From Maritimibacter sp. HL-12 (GTDB taxonomy: Bacteria; Pseudomonadota; Alphaproteobacteria; Rhodobacterales; Rhodobacteraceae), in contig NZ_FXBQ01000001.1 of assembly GCF_900177545.1 (NCBI RefSeq), positions 2,350,122 through 2,414,121 on the forward strand: a stretch of DNA of 64,000 nt, in the 5' to 3' direction. Shown here one piece after another: positions 8,478 through 17,118 of the stretch. Each line of letters starts with the position of its first letter. Position 1 is the first letter of the stretch. Both the position numbers and the translations under genes were made by a program. The notes beneath the pieces were generated by a model that saw nothing but the letters and a program-made list of their open reading frames with translations, was not told the origin of the DNA and did not search any database.

Positions 8478-10160
8478 ATGCGCCTTCGCCCCCGCCAGAA
8501 AACCTTCGTCGAGCGCAGTGTTGCTGCGCTTGGCCAACACGGCAACACGCTGGGCGTGGCGCCCACCGGCGCGGGCAAAACCATCATGCTCTCGGCGGTC
8601 ACCGGTGAGATGATCGGCGATGGCGCCAATGCCTGTGTTCTGGCGCATCGCGATGAGTTGACCGCGCAGAACCGCGCCAAGTTCCAGCGCGTGGTGCCGA
8701 AGGTGTCCACTTCGGTGATCGACGCCACGACGAAATCCTGGAGCGGCGACGTCACCTTCGCCATGGTGCCCACACTGGCGCGGGCGCCGAACCTGGCCGA
8801 CATGCCGCGTCTCGATCTTCTGGTGATCGACGAGGCGCACCATGCCGTCGCCGACAGCTACCGTCGCATCATTGATCGCGTGCGCGATGCTAACCCGGAT
8901 GCGCGGATCTTCGGTGTCACGGCAACGCCGACGCGTGGCGACCGCAAGGGACTGCGCGAGGTCTTCGACAATGTCGCCGACCAGGTCCGGCTGGGCGAGC
9001 TGATCGCCTCGGGTCATTTGGTGCCGCCCCGCACCTTCGTCATCGACGTGGGCGTGCAGGACGAGCTGCGCTCGGTCCGCAAGACCATGTCGGATTTCGA
9101 CATGACGGAGGTCGCGGGCATCATGGACCGCGCCCCGGTCACCGACGAGGTGATCCGCCACTGGGTCGAAAAGGCAGGCGACCGTCAGACCGTCGTCTTC
9201 TGTTCAACCGTCGCACACGCCGAGCATGTGGCCGAGGCGTTCCGCGTGGCCGGGATCCCAGCCGCACTGATCCATGGTGACCTGGCTTCCGAGACCCGCA
9301 AGGCCATCCTGACTGATTATGCCTCGGGCAATATCCGCGTGGTCGTCAATGTCGCCGTGCTGACGGAAGGCTGGGATCACCCACCGACGTCTTGCGTCGT
9401 GCTGCTGCGCCCCAGCTCCTACAAATCCACCATGATCCAGATGGTCGGGCGCGGGCTGCGCACCGTCGATCCGGAGGAGCACCCCGGCATCGTCAAGACC
9501 GACTGCGTGGTGCTGGATTTCGGGACGTCGAGCCTGATCCACGGAACGCTGGAACAGGATGTGGATCTGGATGGCAAGATCGGCACCGGTGAAGCTCCGA
9601 CGAAAACTTGCCCGGCCTGCGCGGCGGAGATCCCGCTCGCCGCCACCGAATGCCCGCTCTGCGGCGAGGTATTGCTGCAGGATGAGGGCGAAGCCGGCGC
9701 GGACGCAATGCCGCTCTCGGGCTTTGTCATGACCGAGATCGACCTGCTGAAACGCTCCAGCTTCGCATGGGTCGATCTCTTCGGCACGGACGACGCGCTT
9801 ATGGCCACGGGCTTCACAGCCTGGGGCGGCATCTTCTGGATGGACGGGGTCTGGTACGCCATTGGCGGCGCGAAGGGCGAGCGGCCACGCTTGCTGGGCG
9901 TCGGCGAACGCACCGTCTGCCTCGCGCAGGCCGACGATTGGCTCAACACCCACGAGAGCGATGAAAGCGCCTTCAAGACGCGAGGGTGGCTGCGCCAGCC
10001 ACCGACGGACAAGCAGCTGAAATACCTGCCGCCCGAGTGCCGCCACGACTTCGGTCTGACGCGCTACCGCGCCTCGGCGCTGATGACCTTCGGCTTCAAC
10101 AAGCGCGCCATCCAGGCGGCCGTGAACGCGGTGGCCGGATCCGAACGGAGGGCGGCATGA
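8478..10160 (+). CDS. SF2 DEAD/DEAH-box helicase
   Basis: A 560-aa superfamily 2 helicase. Visible motifs are I (APTGAGKT), II (DEAH in LLVIDEAHHAV), III (TATPTR) and VI (QMVGRGLRT). The C-terminal part has a four-Cys zinc ribbon (CPACAAEI then CPLCGEVL) followed by an accessory domain ending with the C-terminal helix. It resembles UvsW/RecG-like phage helicases used in replication restart and recombination. The ATG at 8478 follows GGGGGG; the in-frame extension into the previous gene is spurious. Confidence 0.92.
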   Translation: MRLRPRQKTFVERSVAALGQHGNTLGVAPTGAGKTIMLSAVTGEMIGDGANACVLAHRDELTAQNRAKFQRVVPKVSTSVIDATTKSWSGDVTFAMVPTLARAPNLADMPRLDLLVIDEAHHAVADSYRRIIDRVRDANPDARIFGVTATPTRGDRKGLREVFDNVADQVRLGELIASGHLVPPRTFVIDVGVQDELRSVRKTMSDFDMTEVAGIMDRAPVTDEVIRHWVEKAGDRQTVVFCSTVAHAEHVAEAFRVAGIPAALIHGDLASETRKAILTDYASGNIRVVVNVAVLTEGWDHPPTSCVVLLRPSSYKSTMIQMVGRGLRTVDPEEHPGIVKTDCVVLDFGTSSLIHGTLEQDVDLDGKIGTGEAPTKTCPACAAEIPLAATECPLCGEVLLQDEGEAGADAMPLSGFVMTEIDLLKRSSFAWVDLFGTDDALMATGFTAWGGIFWMDGVWYAIGGAKGERPRLLGVGERTVCLAQADDWLNTHESDESAFKTRGWLRQPPTDKQLKYLPPECRHDFGLTRYRASALMTFGFNKRAIQAAVNAVAGSERRAA

Positions 10161-10163
10161 CCC

Positions 10164-10619
10164 ATGACATCTTCAACCCCCATCACGGCCGAGGAGCGGC
10201 GGCGTCTCTGGCATCCGCGTGGAACGCTCTGTGCTGTCTGCCGGCAACCCACGCGTGGTTTTGGCTGGCGCGATCCGCACCGCCCGGCGGCTTTGCCGCC
10301 ACGATCATCGAAATATGCGCGTACGCGCACGTGGCGGCCCCGGCCATCGGTCTGGTTCTGCTCGATGCCCTGCCAAGGCTTGTGGACGCGTTTGGCGCGG
10401 GAGCGTGTGGCCATGGTTGACCTGACCGAAGAAGAGCGCGCCGCCATCACCGCCACCATGAAACGCGTCGCACTGGTGATGGACGAGATCGGTTGGCAGA
10501 CCACATTCGCCGATCTGACCGAGGCACAGGTGCGCGCCCTGATCGAGGAGGCCGTCGAGGGGTTCCGCGAGGCCATGGCGGACATCGCCCGGGCCCAGAC
10601 ACCGGAGGTGCCGTTCTGA
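10164..10619 (+). CDS. DUF6511 family zinc-binding protein
   Basis: A 151-aa protein matching DUF6511: an N-terminal zinc-finger-like arrangement (CAVC at about residue 22, then CSMPC at about 69), followed by an acidic helical tail. It is found in Rhodobacterales phage replication operons; role unknown. It begins seven bases after the ATG that overlaps the helicase stop; that first ATG opens a different frame of poor composition and is rejected. The stop overlaps the next start as TGATG. Confidence 0.8.
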   Translation: MTSSTPITAEERRRLWHPRGTLCAVCRQPTRGFGWRDPHRPAALPPRSSKYARTRTWRPRPSVWFCSMPCQGLWTRLARERVAMVDLTEEERAAITATMKRVALVMDEIGWQTTFADLTEAQVRALIEEAVEGFREAMADIARAQTPEVPF

Positions 10620-11377
10620 TGCTGGACTTCAATCATCGCCCGTCCATGGCCGAGCGGATCAACGAACTGATCGACACCGCTCTCATTGCCGAGCGCGAGG
10701 CCACGCCGCCCCGGACTTATCTCGGCGCATCCCGCTTGGGTCATGCCTGCGAACGCGCGTTGCAATTCGAGTTTGCCGCTGCGCCAAAGGATGAGGGGGC
10801 TGATTTCGGCGGCCAGACGCTGCGGATATTCGCGATCGGCCACCAGTTAGAGGACCTCGCGATCCGCTGGCTGCGCGCGGTCGGGATCGATCTGGTCACG
10901 CAAAAACGCGATGGCGGCCAGTTCGGCTTTTCCGTCGCGGGCGGTCGCATCCGGGGCCATGTCGATGGGATCATTGCTGACGCTCCGGCAGCACTTGGTC
11001 TGCGCGCCCCGGCGCTCTGGGAATGCAAGACGATGAACGCGAAGAACTGGCGCGCCTGCGTCAAGGATGGGGTGACTGTCTCCAAACCCGTCTATGCCGC
11101 CCAGATCGCGATCTACCAGGCCTACATGGAGCCTTCGGTGCCGGGGATATCGGCCGCACCGGCGCTGTTCACCGCGATCAACAAGGACACCGCCGAGCTG
11201 CACCATGAGCTGGTGCCCTTCGATGCCGACCTGGCGCAGCGTATGTCCGACCGCGCCGTGAGGATCCTGCAGGCCACAGATGCAGGTGAACTGCTGCCCC
11301 GCATCGCCGCCAACCGCGATTTCTACGAATGCCGGTTCTGCGCCCACGCCGAGCGGTGTTGGGGGCAGGCTGCGTGA
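10619..11377 (+). CDS. Cas4/RecB-like PD-(D/E)XK exonuclease
   Basis: A 252-aa nuclease. The core is HVDGII followed by a strand ending WECKTMN, giving the D...E-x-K active site. A Cys cluster at the C-terminus (CRFCAHAERCW) resembles the iron-sulphur ligands of Cas4-type exonucleases. It would supply 5'-3' resection for phage recombination together with the Sak4-like ATPase and helicase. Start overlaps the previous stop; its own stop overlaps the following GTG. Confidence 0.85.
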   Translation: MLDFNHRPSMAERINELIDTALIAEREATPPRTYLGASRLGHACERALQFEFAAAPKDEGADFGGQTLRIFAIGHQLEDLAIRWLRAVGIDLVTQKRDGGQFGFSVAGGRIRGHVDGIIADAPAALGLRAPALWECKTMNAKNWRACVKDGVTVSKPVYAAQIAIYQAYMEPSVPGISAAPALFTAINKDTAELHHELVPFDADLAQRMSDRAVRILQATDAGELLPRIAANRDFYECRFCAHAERCWGQAA

Positions 11378-13749
11378 CCGACGAGCCCACCGATCCATCA
11401 GAGCCCGACCAGGACACACCCATGCGCGACGACACAACTCCAGATATGCCGACGGAAAACATCGTCCATTTCAATCCGTGGCGCGACTTCAACGACGCAG
11501 CCCCGCAGATCGACGTCTTCGGCGACGAGCCCGACCCCGCGCAGATCGCAAAGTTCATGCAGGTCGTCTTTGGCTACTGCGACGGGCTGATCCCCGTCCG
11601 CAGTTTCATCGACAAGGGTCAGGGCATCGATGGCCGCCCGCATAACATCTGGATCGAAGCGGATGAGGCCGCCCCTGAGAAGATGGCGACCCTCGCGACA
11701 TGGGCCTCGCGGGAGGGCGCAGCGGTCTATGTCATCCCCGGCACCGTGGCCGCGCCCGGTCAGGCCAAGGCCGCCGAGATCCTGCAGATGCAGACCGTGG
11801 TGGTCGATCTCGACACCGGCGACATTGCCGCCAAGCGCGCCCATCTGGAGCGCCATCTTGGTGCGCCGACCATGGTGGTGGAAAGCGGCGGTGTGACACC
11901 TGAGGGCCAGCGCAAGGCCCACGTCTGGTGGGCGCTCACCGAGCCCGCCGAGGGCGATGATATTCGTCGCGTCTGCCGACTACGCGGCGACATTGCTGCC
12001 AAGATCGGCGGGGATATGCATTTCCGCTCCGCTCACCAGCCGATCCGGGTCGCGGGCTCGGTCTATTACAAGAACAGCCTGAAAACGCAGGTCCGGATCG
12101 TCGAGTTGAACGCCGACCGCGAACGCGATCTGGCCGAGTTCACCGAGGCCGTGACTGACATGCCGCCCGCGGCGGGTGTGTCCCTGCAGCCCGAGTTCAC
12201 CCATCCCGACAAGCCCGCCATGGACGATGTGCTGGTGACCCCCGTGCGCGAGGGCGCGCAGGACGACTGGTCCCGCTTCGAGGGCGCATCCGCTGCGATC
12301 GGCCATTTCATCCGCATGGTCCACGAGGGCCGGATGTCGAAGGACGAGGGCTGGGAAGGCATCTGCGGCTACAACGCCGCGATGCTGCGGCCCCAATGGC
12401 CGGTGGAGCGGCTCAAGCGCGAATCCGAGCGGCTCTGGGCCCGGCATGTCGAAAAGTATGGACCGCCACTGGTGCGGCTCGACAGCGCCGCCCCCGCGCC
12501 CGACGAGATGCCCGCCTTCACCTTGGGCGCGCTGCTGGATGACCAGAGCCCGATGCCCGAGGACATCATCGCGCCGCGCGTTCTGACGCCGGGCGGGCTG
12601 CTGGTGCTCGGTGGCGCACCCAAGGTGGGCAAGAGCGACCTTCTGATCTCCTGGCTGGTCCATATGGCGGCGGGCGTGCCGTTCCTCGGCTTCACCCCGC
12701 CGCGACCGCTGCGCATCTTCTACCTGCAGGCCGAGATCCAGTATCACTACCTGCGCGAGCGTCTGAAGCAGATCGCCCTGCCGCCAGAGGTGCTGGCCGC
12801 GGCGCGCGACACCTTCGTGGCCACACCCAAGCTGAAGATGCTGCTCGACAACGAGGGCAGTGTGCGCGTGGCACGCGCCGTGCAAAAAGCGTTCCCGGAG
12901 GCACCGCCCGACATCCTCTGCGTCGACCCGATCCGCAACCTCTTTGACGGCGGGCCCGATGGCGGCGGCGAAAACGACAACACCGCCATGATGTTCTTCC
13001 TCAAGGACCGCGTGGAAGTCCTGCGTGACCACATCGATCCCGACTGCGGCGTGATCCTTGTCCATCACACGAAGAAGCTCTCGAAGCACCAGGTCAAGGA
13101 GGACCCCTTCCTCGCACTCTCCGGCGCCAGCGCGCTGCGCGGCTTCTACACCACCGGCCTGATCCTGCATCGCCCCGACGAGGATTGCTCGCAGCGCAAG
13201 CTGGAGATCGAGCTGCGCAATGGTCCCGGGCTGCCGCCCAAGGTGATCGACAAGGTCGGCGGTCAATGGGTCGAGATCAACCCGATGAACGAACGCCTCG
13301 TCCGTCAGGAGGTCGGCGCAAAATACGATGCCGAGCGGGATCGGAAGGGCGAGGTGATCATCGATATCCTCGAACGCGAAGCGCGTGCGGGGCGCATGTA
13401 CACCATGACGCTTTTCGCAGAGTCATTCGAGAACGAGGGCGGTCTGAGCGGACAAACGAGCATCCGTGACCGGCTGAACGTCCTGACCACCAAGGGCGTG
13501 ATCAAGTTCGTCAAGGCGGATGCAGCCAGCGATCTGGGCTTGCCGACGGATCGAAGCAAATACGGATACCTGTGTACCGAATTCATGGAACTGGCGACAG
13601 GCGAAGACCTGGCCGATCCCGATACGGGTGAAGTCTTTCCCGCCCACATTCGCGTCCGCCCCAGCCATTACAAATGCGCGCAGACAGGGGCCGTCTTGCC
13701 GGTCGAAAACCCCGAGATCTGGGTCCGTCCGGAGGGGGCGAATTCATGA
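11374..13749 (+). CDS. Primase/AAA replication protein (RepA-like)
   Basis: A 791-aa protein with two parts. The N-terminal 250 residues resemble an AEP-type primase domain: VVVDLDTGD could carry metal ligands, and HVWWALTEP and HQPIRVAGSVYYK follow. The C-terminal half is a RepA/KaiC-like AAA_25 ATPase with Walker A GGAPKVGKSD, Walker B ILCVDPI and a VHHTKK sensor. Such fusions act as phage primase-helicases. Start is GTG at 11374 (GTGA overlap). An iteron-like region lies directly downstream, consistent with an initiator role. Confidence 0.85.
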   Translation: MTDEPTDPSEPDQDTPMRDDTTPDMPTENIVHFNPWRDFNDAAPQIDVFGDEPDPAQIAKFMQVVFGYCDGLIPVRSFIDKGQGIDGRPHNIWIEADEAAPEKMATLATWASREGAAVYVIPGTVAAPGQAKAAEILQMQTVVVDLDTGDIAAKRAHLERHLGAPTMVVESGGVTPEGQRKAHVWWALTEPAEGDDIRRVCRLRGDIAAKIGGDMHFRSAHQPIRVAGSVYYKNSLKTQVRIVELNADRERDLAEFTEAVTDMPPAAGVSLQPEFTHPDKPAMDDVLVTPVREGAQDDWSRFEGASAAIGHFIRMVHEGRMSKDEGWEGICGYNAAMLRPQWPVERLKRESERLWARHVEKYGPPLVRLDSAAPAPDEMPAFTLGALLDDQSPMPEDIIAPRVLTPGGLLVLGGAPKVGKSDLLISWLVHMAAGVPFLGFTPPRPLRIFYLQAEIQYHYLRERLKQIALPPEVLAAARDTFVATPKLKMLLDNEGSVRVARAVQKAFPEAPPDILCVDPIRNLFDGGPDGGGENDNTAMMFFLKDRVEVLRDHIDPDCGVILVHHTKKLSKHQVKEDPFLALSGASALRGFYTTGLILHRPDEDCSQRKLEIELRNGPGLPPKVIDKVGGQWVEINPMNERLVRQEVGAKYDAERDRKGEVIIDILEREARAGRMYTMTLFAESFENEGGLSGQTSIRDRLNVLTTKGVIKFVKADAASDLGLPTDRSKYGYLCTEFMELATGEDLADPDTGEVFPAHIRVRPSHYKCAQTGAVLPVENPEIWVRPEGANS

Positions 13750-13774
13750 GTTTCGGTGCCCTGATCCCATCCGG

Positions 13775-13971
13775 AATCTGGCATCTCATATCCGGAATCT
13801 GGCCAGATTTCGCGAAATCTGGAATCTGCAATCTGGCCGTAATCTGGATTTTCACATTGGTTTTCAATGGCTTGAGGGGCTCATTCCAGATTTCGGATGG
13901 CCATCTCCGCAATCTGATCCGCAATCTGGATTATCTCAATGAATTCAGAGACTTCCGCCAGATTCCAGATT
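13775..13971. repeat. Iteron-like repeat cluster, putative phage origin
   Basis: About a dozen copies of the heptamer AATCTGG or its complement CCAGATT lie within 200 bases. Forward copies start at 13775, 13796, 13816, 13830, 13841 and 13923, with near copies at 13823 and 13911. Inverse copies start at 13803, 13886, 13958 and 13965. Copies at 13803 and 13816 form the perfect 20-bp palindrome CCAGATTTCGCGAAATCTGG (13803-13822). The tract is AT-richer than its flanks and follows the primase/helicase gene directly, as phage origins often do. The reading frame that crosses it encodes only repeats of SGIW-like peptides. Confidence 0.6.
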
Positions 13972-13991
13972 TCGGAAAAAGCACCCCTAAA

Positions 13992-14037
13992 GGGGTGGGT
14001 GGTCTCCCCCGCAAGGGGGGAGGCCACCACCCACCCC
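13992..14037. other. Long GC-rich hairpin between primase and resolvase genes
   Basis: A 19-base arm (13992-14010, starting GGGGTGGGTGG) faces a 23-base arm (14015-14037, ending CACCACCCACCCC) across a GCAA loop, pairing almost fully with a small bulge. A short CCCC-TAAA-GGGG hairpin overlaps its left edge. No T-run follows, so it is not a standard intrinsic terminator. It may be an origin structure, a transcript stabiliser or a single-strand initiation site. The remainder, 14038-14159, holds only the leader of the next gene. Confidence 0.6.
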
Positions 14038-14159
14038 TGGGCAATTTTCTCGGGCCGAAGTTCTGGACCGAGATCAATCCGACGACGGCGGCCGGTACCG
14101 CCAAGCATCAACCGCCGTCGTCTTCCACCCGAGCAGCCAACCCGAAAAGGAGACCACCC

Positions 14160-14696
14160 ATGGCTGATACGACTCTCGCCAGCGCCAATCTCGGCGCAAC
14201 CCCGAAACCGCCCATGCCGCCAGAGCCCGCGCGGACCATCCTCGCCCTCGACCTCGGCACCACGACCGGCTGGGCGCTGCGCGGCTTCGACGGGCTGATC
14301 ACCAGCGGCACCGCCAGCTTCAAGCCCCGCCGCTACGACGGCGGTGGCATGCGCTACCTGCGGTTCACCAACTGGCTGACGGAGCTGAACCGGTTGTCGG
14401 GGCCGATTGCGGCGATCTGGTTCGAAGAGGTCCGGCGCCATGCCGGCACCGACGCGAGCCACGTCTACGGGGGTCTGATGGCCACGCTGACCGCGTGGGC
14501 GGAACTGCGGAGCATCCCGTATGAGGGCGTCCCGGTTGGCACCATCAAGCGCCACGCCACCGGTCGCGGCAACGCGCCGAAGCAAGCCATGATTGACGCC
14601 GCCCGCAATCGTGGTTTCAGCCCGGCGGACGACAACGAGGCCGACGCCATCGCCATCCTGCTCTGGGCCATCGAGACCCGGGGAGGTGTGCAATGA
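14160..14696 (+). CDS. RuvC-like Holliday junction resolvase
   Basis: A 178-aa RNase H-fold endonuclease like phage RuvC proteins. ILALDLGTTTGWAL gives the first catalytic Asp, IWFEEV the Glu, and DDNEADAIAILLWA the C-terminal Asp pair. It would resolve branched DNA before packaging. The ATG at 14160 follows AAAAGGAG by seven bases; the long upstream frame through the repeats is not coding in style. Its stop overlaps the next start by four bases. Confidence 0.88.
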   Translation: MADTTLASANLGATPKPPMPPEPARTILALDLGTTTGWALRGFDGLITSGTASFKPRRYDGGGMRYLRFTNWLTELNRLSGPIAAIWFEEVRRHAGTDASHVYGGLMATLTAWAELRSIPYEGVPVGTIKRHATGRGNAPKQAMIDAARNRGFSPADDNEADAIAILLWAIETRGGVQ

Positions 14697-14905
14697 GCGG
14701 CATGCGGTTCACGCCGAAGGGATACGGCGGACACCGCCGCGATCCCGACGAGGTCAAGCGCGACGGCTGGCATGAACAGCAGATGCTGGCGGTTTCGCTC
14801 GATGATCATCGGCTCACCTGGCCCGAGCGCGAACTGGTCCGCCAGCTGGGCGAAAAGCTCTACGGTAAGCTGCCTGCAGTCCGGGAGGTGCGCAATGGTC
14901 GATGA
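14693..14905 (+). CDS. Small phage protein
   Basis: A 70-aa basic protein (MSGMRFTPKGYGGHRRD...) overlapping the resolvase stop (ATGA) and the start of the next gene. The spacing and coding style support it. No known domain recognised; position suggests a replication or late-control accessory role. Confidence 0.72.
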   Translation: MSGMRFTPKGYGGHRRDPDEVKRDGWHEQQMLAVSLDDHRLTWPERELVRQLGEKLYGKLPAVREVRNGR

Positions 14906-15326
14906 CTGGACCACAGGCCCTGTGCAGGACCGGTTGGAACTGGCGGCGGATGTGTTCCGCCAGTTGCCCGGCGTGAAACCCACGGGGTATTTCAACGCCT
15001 GGCCCGAGTACTTCCACAGCTTCGGCGACAAGGTTGGCCAGGAGCCGCGGATGCGTCGCCCCCGGCCGGGCCCGCGCGAGATCACGCAGGCCGAGGAGGC
15101 GCTGCTCTGGCTGCGCTGGCTCGAGAAGGACGATGCGCGGATCGTCTGGCTCCGGGCCAACGGCCGGCAGTGGAAGCCGATCTGCTGGGAGCTGGGGATC
15201 AGCCGCGCCACGGCGAACCGGCGCTGGCAGTACGGCATCGCGGTGATCGTCTGGCGGCTGAACGGCCGTCGCATTCCCAAGGGCAGGTCGAAGCAGTTCG
15301 TGGTTTCGAAGGCGGACGGAACTTGA
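14895..15326 (+). CDS. DUF6362 family protein
   Basis: A 143-aa protein matching DUF6362: LRWLEKDDARIVWLRANGR then WKPICWELGISRATANRRW, a helix-turn-helix. The family occurs near the end of replication operons in Rhodobacterales phages, just before packaging or modification genes, and is a candidate late-transcription regulator or terminase-like DNA-binding factor (inference). GGGAGG precedes the ATG at 14895. Confidence 0.82.
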   Translation: MVDDWTTGPVQDRLELAADVFRQLPGVKPTGYFNAWPEYFHSFGDKVGQEPRMRRPRPGPREITQAEEALLWLRWLEKDDARIVWLRANGRQWKPICWELGISRATANRRWQYGIAVIVWRLNGRRIPKGRSKQFVVSKADGT

Positions 15327-15375
15327 ATAGGGAACGAAGCCTATTCAAGTTTGAGGCCATATGCCTTAATAAGGC
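15322..15375. promoter_or_regulatory. Two inverted repeats upstream of the Fic gene
   Basis: A perfect 10-bp inverted repeat, CTTGAATAGG (15322-15331) and CCTATTCAAG (15340-15349), is followed by the palindrome GCCTTAATAAGGC at 15363-15375. Both lie 26 to 80 bases before the Fic start. The first overlaps the end of the DUF6362 gene and could act as a weak terminator hairpin; the second is operator-like. The Fic protein has a C-terminal winged helix, so self-regulation through these sites is plausible but inferred. Confidence 0.45.
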
Positions 15376-15400
15376 GCAACGGTTGTTAAAGGTTCGCACG

Positions 15401-16576
15401 ATGACGGAAGACCGCAATCAAAGGCTGGGCACCTTCGTTGAAACAAACGCGGGCGGCGAATGCGTGCGCGCCTTCGTGCCTGCGCCGCTGCCGCCAGACC
15501 CGCCGCTGGACCTGCCGCAGCTGATGAGCGTCTACGAGCGTGCCATCGCCGCGGTCGGCCGCCTCGACGGGGTGACGACGATCCTGCCGTCAACGCCGCT
15601 TTTCCTCTACATGTACGTCCGCAAGGAGGCGCTGCTGTCGTCGCAGATCGAGGGGACGCAGTCCTCGCTGTCCGACCTGCTGCTCTTCGAAAACGACGAG
15701 GCGCCCACGGTCGAACTGGACGATGTCACCGAGGTGTCCAACTACGTCGCGGCGATCGAGCATGGCGTCGCCCGTATCCGCGGCGGCTTCCCGCTTTCGC
15801 TCAGGCTGATCCGTGAGATGCACGAGATCATTCTGAGGTCCGGTCGCGGCGCCACCAAGCAGCCCGGCGAGTTCCGCCGTTCGCAGAACTGGATCGGGGG
15901 CACACGTCCGGGCAACGCCCTGTTCGTGCCGCCGCCGCCAAACCACCTCGACGCCTGCCTCGATGCATTCGAACACTTCCTGCACTCTCGCGAAGCGGGC
16001 CTCCCGCCGCTCATCCGGGCCGGGCTTGCCCACGTCCAGTTCGAGAGCATCCACCCGTTCCTCGACGGTAATGGCCGGCTGGGACGGTTGCTCATCACGC
16101 TCGTCCTCGTCGAGGCCGGCGTTCTGCGCGAGCCGATCCTCTACCTCAGCCTGTTCCTGAAGTCCCGGCGTGACGACTACTACCGGCTCCTGCAGGAAGT
16201 CCGCCAGGCCGGCGCCTGGGAAGCCTGGATGGAGTTCTTCCTCACCGGGGTCGCAGAGACGGCCGAGCAAGCCTCGGAGACCGCACGCGACCTGATCGCC
16301 ATGTTCGAGGCGCACCGCCAGCAGATCGGAACGCTCGGACGGTCCGCACCGTCGGCGCTGCGTGTGCATGAGTTCATGCAGGCCCGGCCGATCGTCACCA
16401 TCCAGACGGTCGCGGACGGTCTCAAGACCTCGTTCCCGACCGCGAGTGGCGCGCTCGAGAAGCTGGCGGATCTTGGCATCGTGCGCGAGACGACCGGCAA
16501 GCAGCGCGGCCGCATTTACGCATATTCCGACTATCTCGCGCTTCTGAATCGGGGAACTGAGCCGTTGCGCGCCTGA
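15401..16576 (+). CDS. Fic family protein (AMPylase-like) with winged helix
   Basis: A 391-aa Fic protein. The catalytic motif HPFLDGNGRLGR begins at His218. An N-terminal inhibitory motif SSQIEG (residues 80-85, S/T-x3-E-G) makes it a self-inhibited class II enzyme. The C-terminal 80 residues form a winged helix (TIQTVADGLKTSFPTASGALEKL). Fic enzymes transfer AMP or another nucleotide to target proteins; here it may serve as a toxin-like, defensive or host-control moron. It has its own upstream region with inverted repeats. The ATG at 15401 is chosen since sequence before it lacks the family's N-terminus. Confidence 0.9.
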   Translation: MTEDRNQRLGTFVETNAGGECVRAFVPAPLPPDPPLDLPQLMSVYERAIAAVGRLDGVTTILPSTPLFLYMYVRKEALLSSQIEGTQSSLSDLLLFENDEAPTVELDDVTEVSNYVAAIEHGVARIRGGFPLSLRLIREMHEIILRSGRGATKQPGEFRRSQNWIGGTRPGNALFVPPPPNHLDACLDAFEHFLHSREAGLPPLIRAGLAHVQFESIHPFLDGNGRLGRLLITLVLVEAGVLREPILYLSLFLKSRRDDYYRLLQEVRQAGAWEAWMEFFLTGVAETAEQASETARDLIAMFEAHRQQIGTLGRSAPSALRVHEFMQARPIVTIQTVADGLKTSFPTASGALEKLADLGIVRETTGKQRGRIYAYSDYLALLNRGTEPLRA

Positions 16577-16983
16577 TCGCCGTCAAGCCTGTCAACCCCT
16601 TCCGGAATCGTGAGACATTTTTCCGTGAGACACCGGCGGACGAGACAAATCCGGCGCTGTGGGCTACAAATCGGGCATACTCGCGAGAGACGTGGGTGAG
16701 AGACGGATTGTACGGGTCCTTCCCGGCCGCAAACGTATACGGGGGGGCGAAGTGCTGCGCTTTCCCAGTGACGCCACCGAAAACAGCCGTTTCGTTTCGC
16801 TTTGCGCGCATCCCCAAAGAAACAAGGGCCGGACGGCCTGACGCACCACGCCCGAACCGAAACGGGGGGCTGACCCCATTTCGGTTCGCGCCCTGCGAGA
16901 GGGTCGGTGCGCTGCAGGTGGTCTGCCGACAGCGCTTCCGGCGGATGCGGGTTGGCGGGGATCGCGCCAACCTTTGGTGAGAG
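16577..16983. other. Intergenic region with a long inverted repeat
   Basis: About 400 bases without a convincing gene. It contains a 15-base inverted repeat with one mismatch, CGAACCGAAACGGGG (16853-16867) and CCCCATTTCGGTTCG (16874-16888), separated by six bases. No T-run follows on either strand. The stretch has several stop-free frames but none has a ribosome site or recognisable protein. Confidence 0.45.
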
Positions 16984-17118
16984 CTACTTGATCTTCTTGC
17001 CGGCAAGAACGAGCGAGGACTTGCCCTCTGCCGCAGCAGCAGTCGCCGAAACCTTCGGCTTCTCCTGCTTGGGTTTCTTGATCTCTTTGTTCCCGCGTTT
17101 GTTGTTGCCCTTGGACAT
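16984..17118 (-). CDS. Small Lys-rich conserved protein
   Basis: A 44-aa basic protein (MSKGNNKRGNKEIKKPK...) ending AGKKIK. It resembles small Lys-rich proteins frequent in proteobacterial genomes; function unknown. AAGGAA lies six bases before the ATG. The same frame is open upstream to 17316, so a longer 111-aa form is possible. It is the only leftward gene in this stretch and lies just before the methyltransferase genes. Confidence 0.62.
   Translation of the reverse strand: MSKGNNKRGNKEIKKPKQEKPKVSATAAAAEGKSSLVLAGKKIK

Noticed and set aside
10157-10420. Frame starting at the ATGA overlap after the helicase
   Set aside because: The product is low in charged residues and has no known fold, while the frame at 10164 encodes a clear DUF6511 protein.
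12066-13266. Leftward frames of 98 to 428 codons over the primase gene
   Set aside because: Mirror frames of a strongly supported gene with no start signals.
13746-14159. Gene starting at ATGA after the primase and reading through the repeats
   Set aside because: The predicted peptide repeats SGIW/NLRNL-like units and then reads through a hairpin; this looks like non-coding repeats rather than protein.
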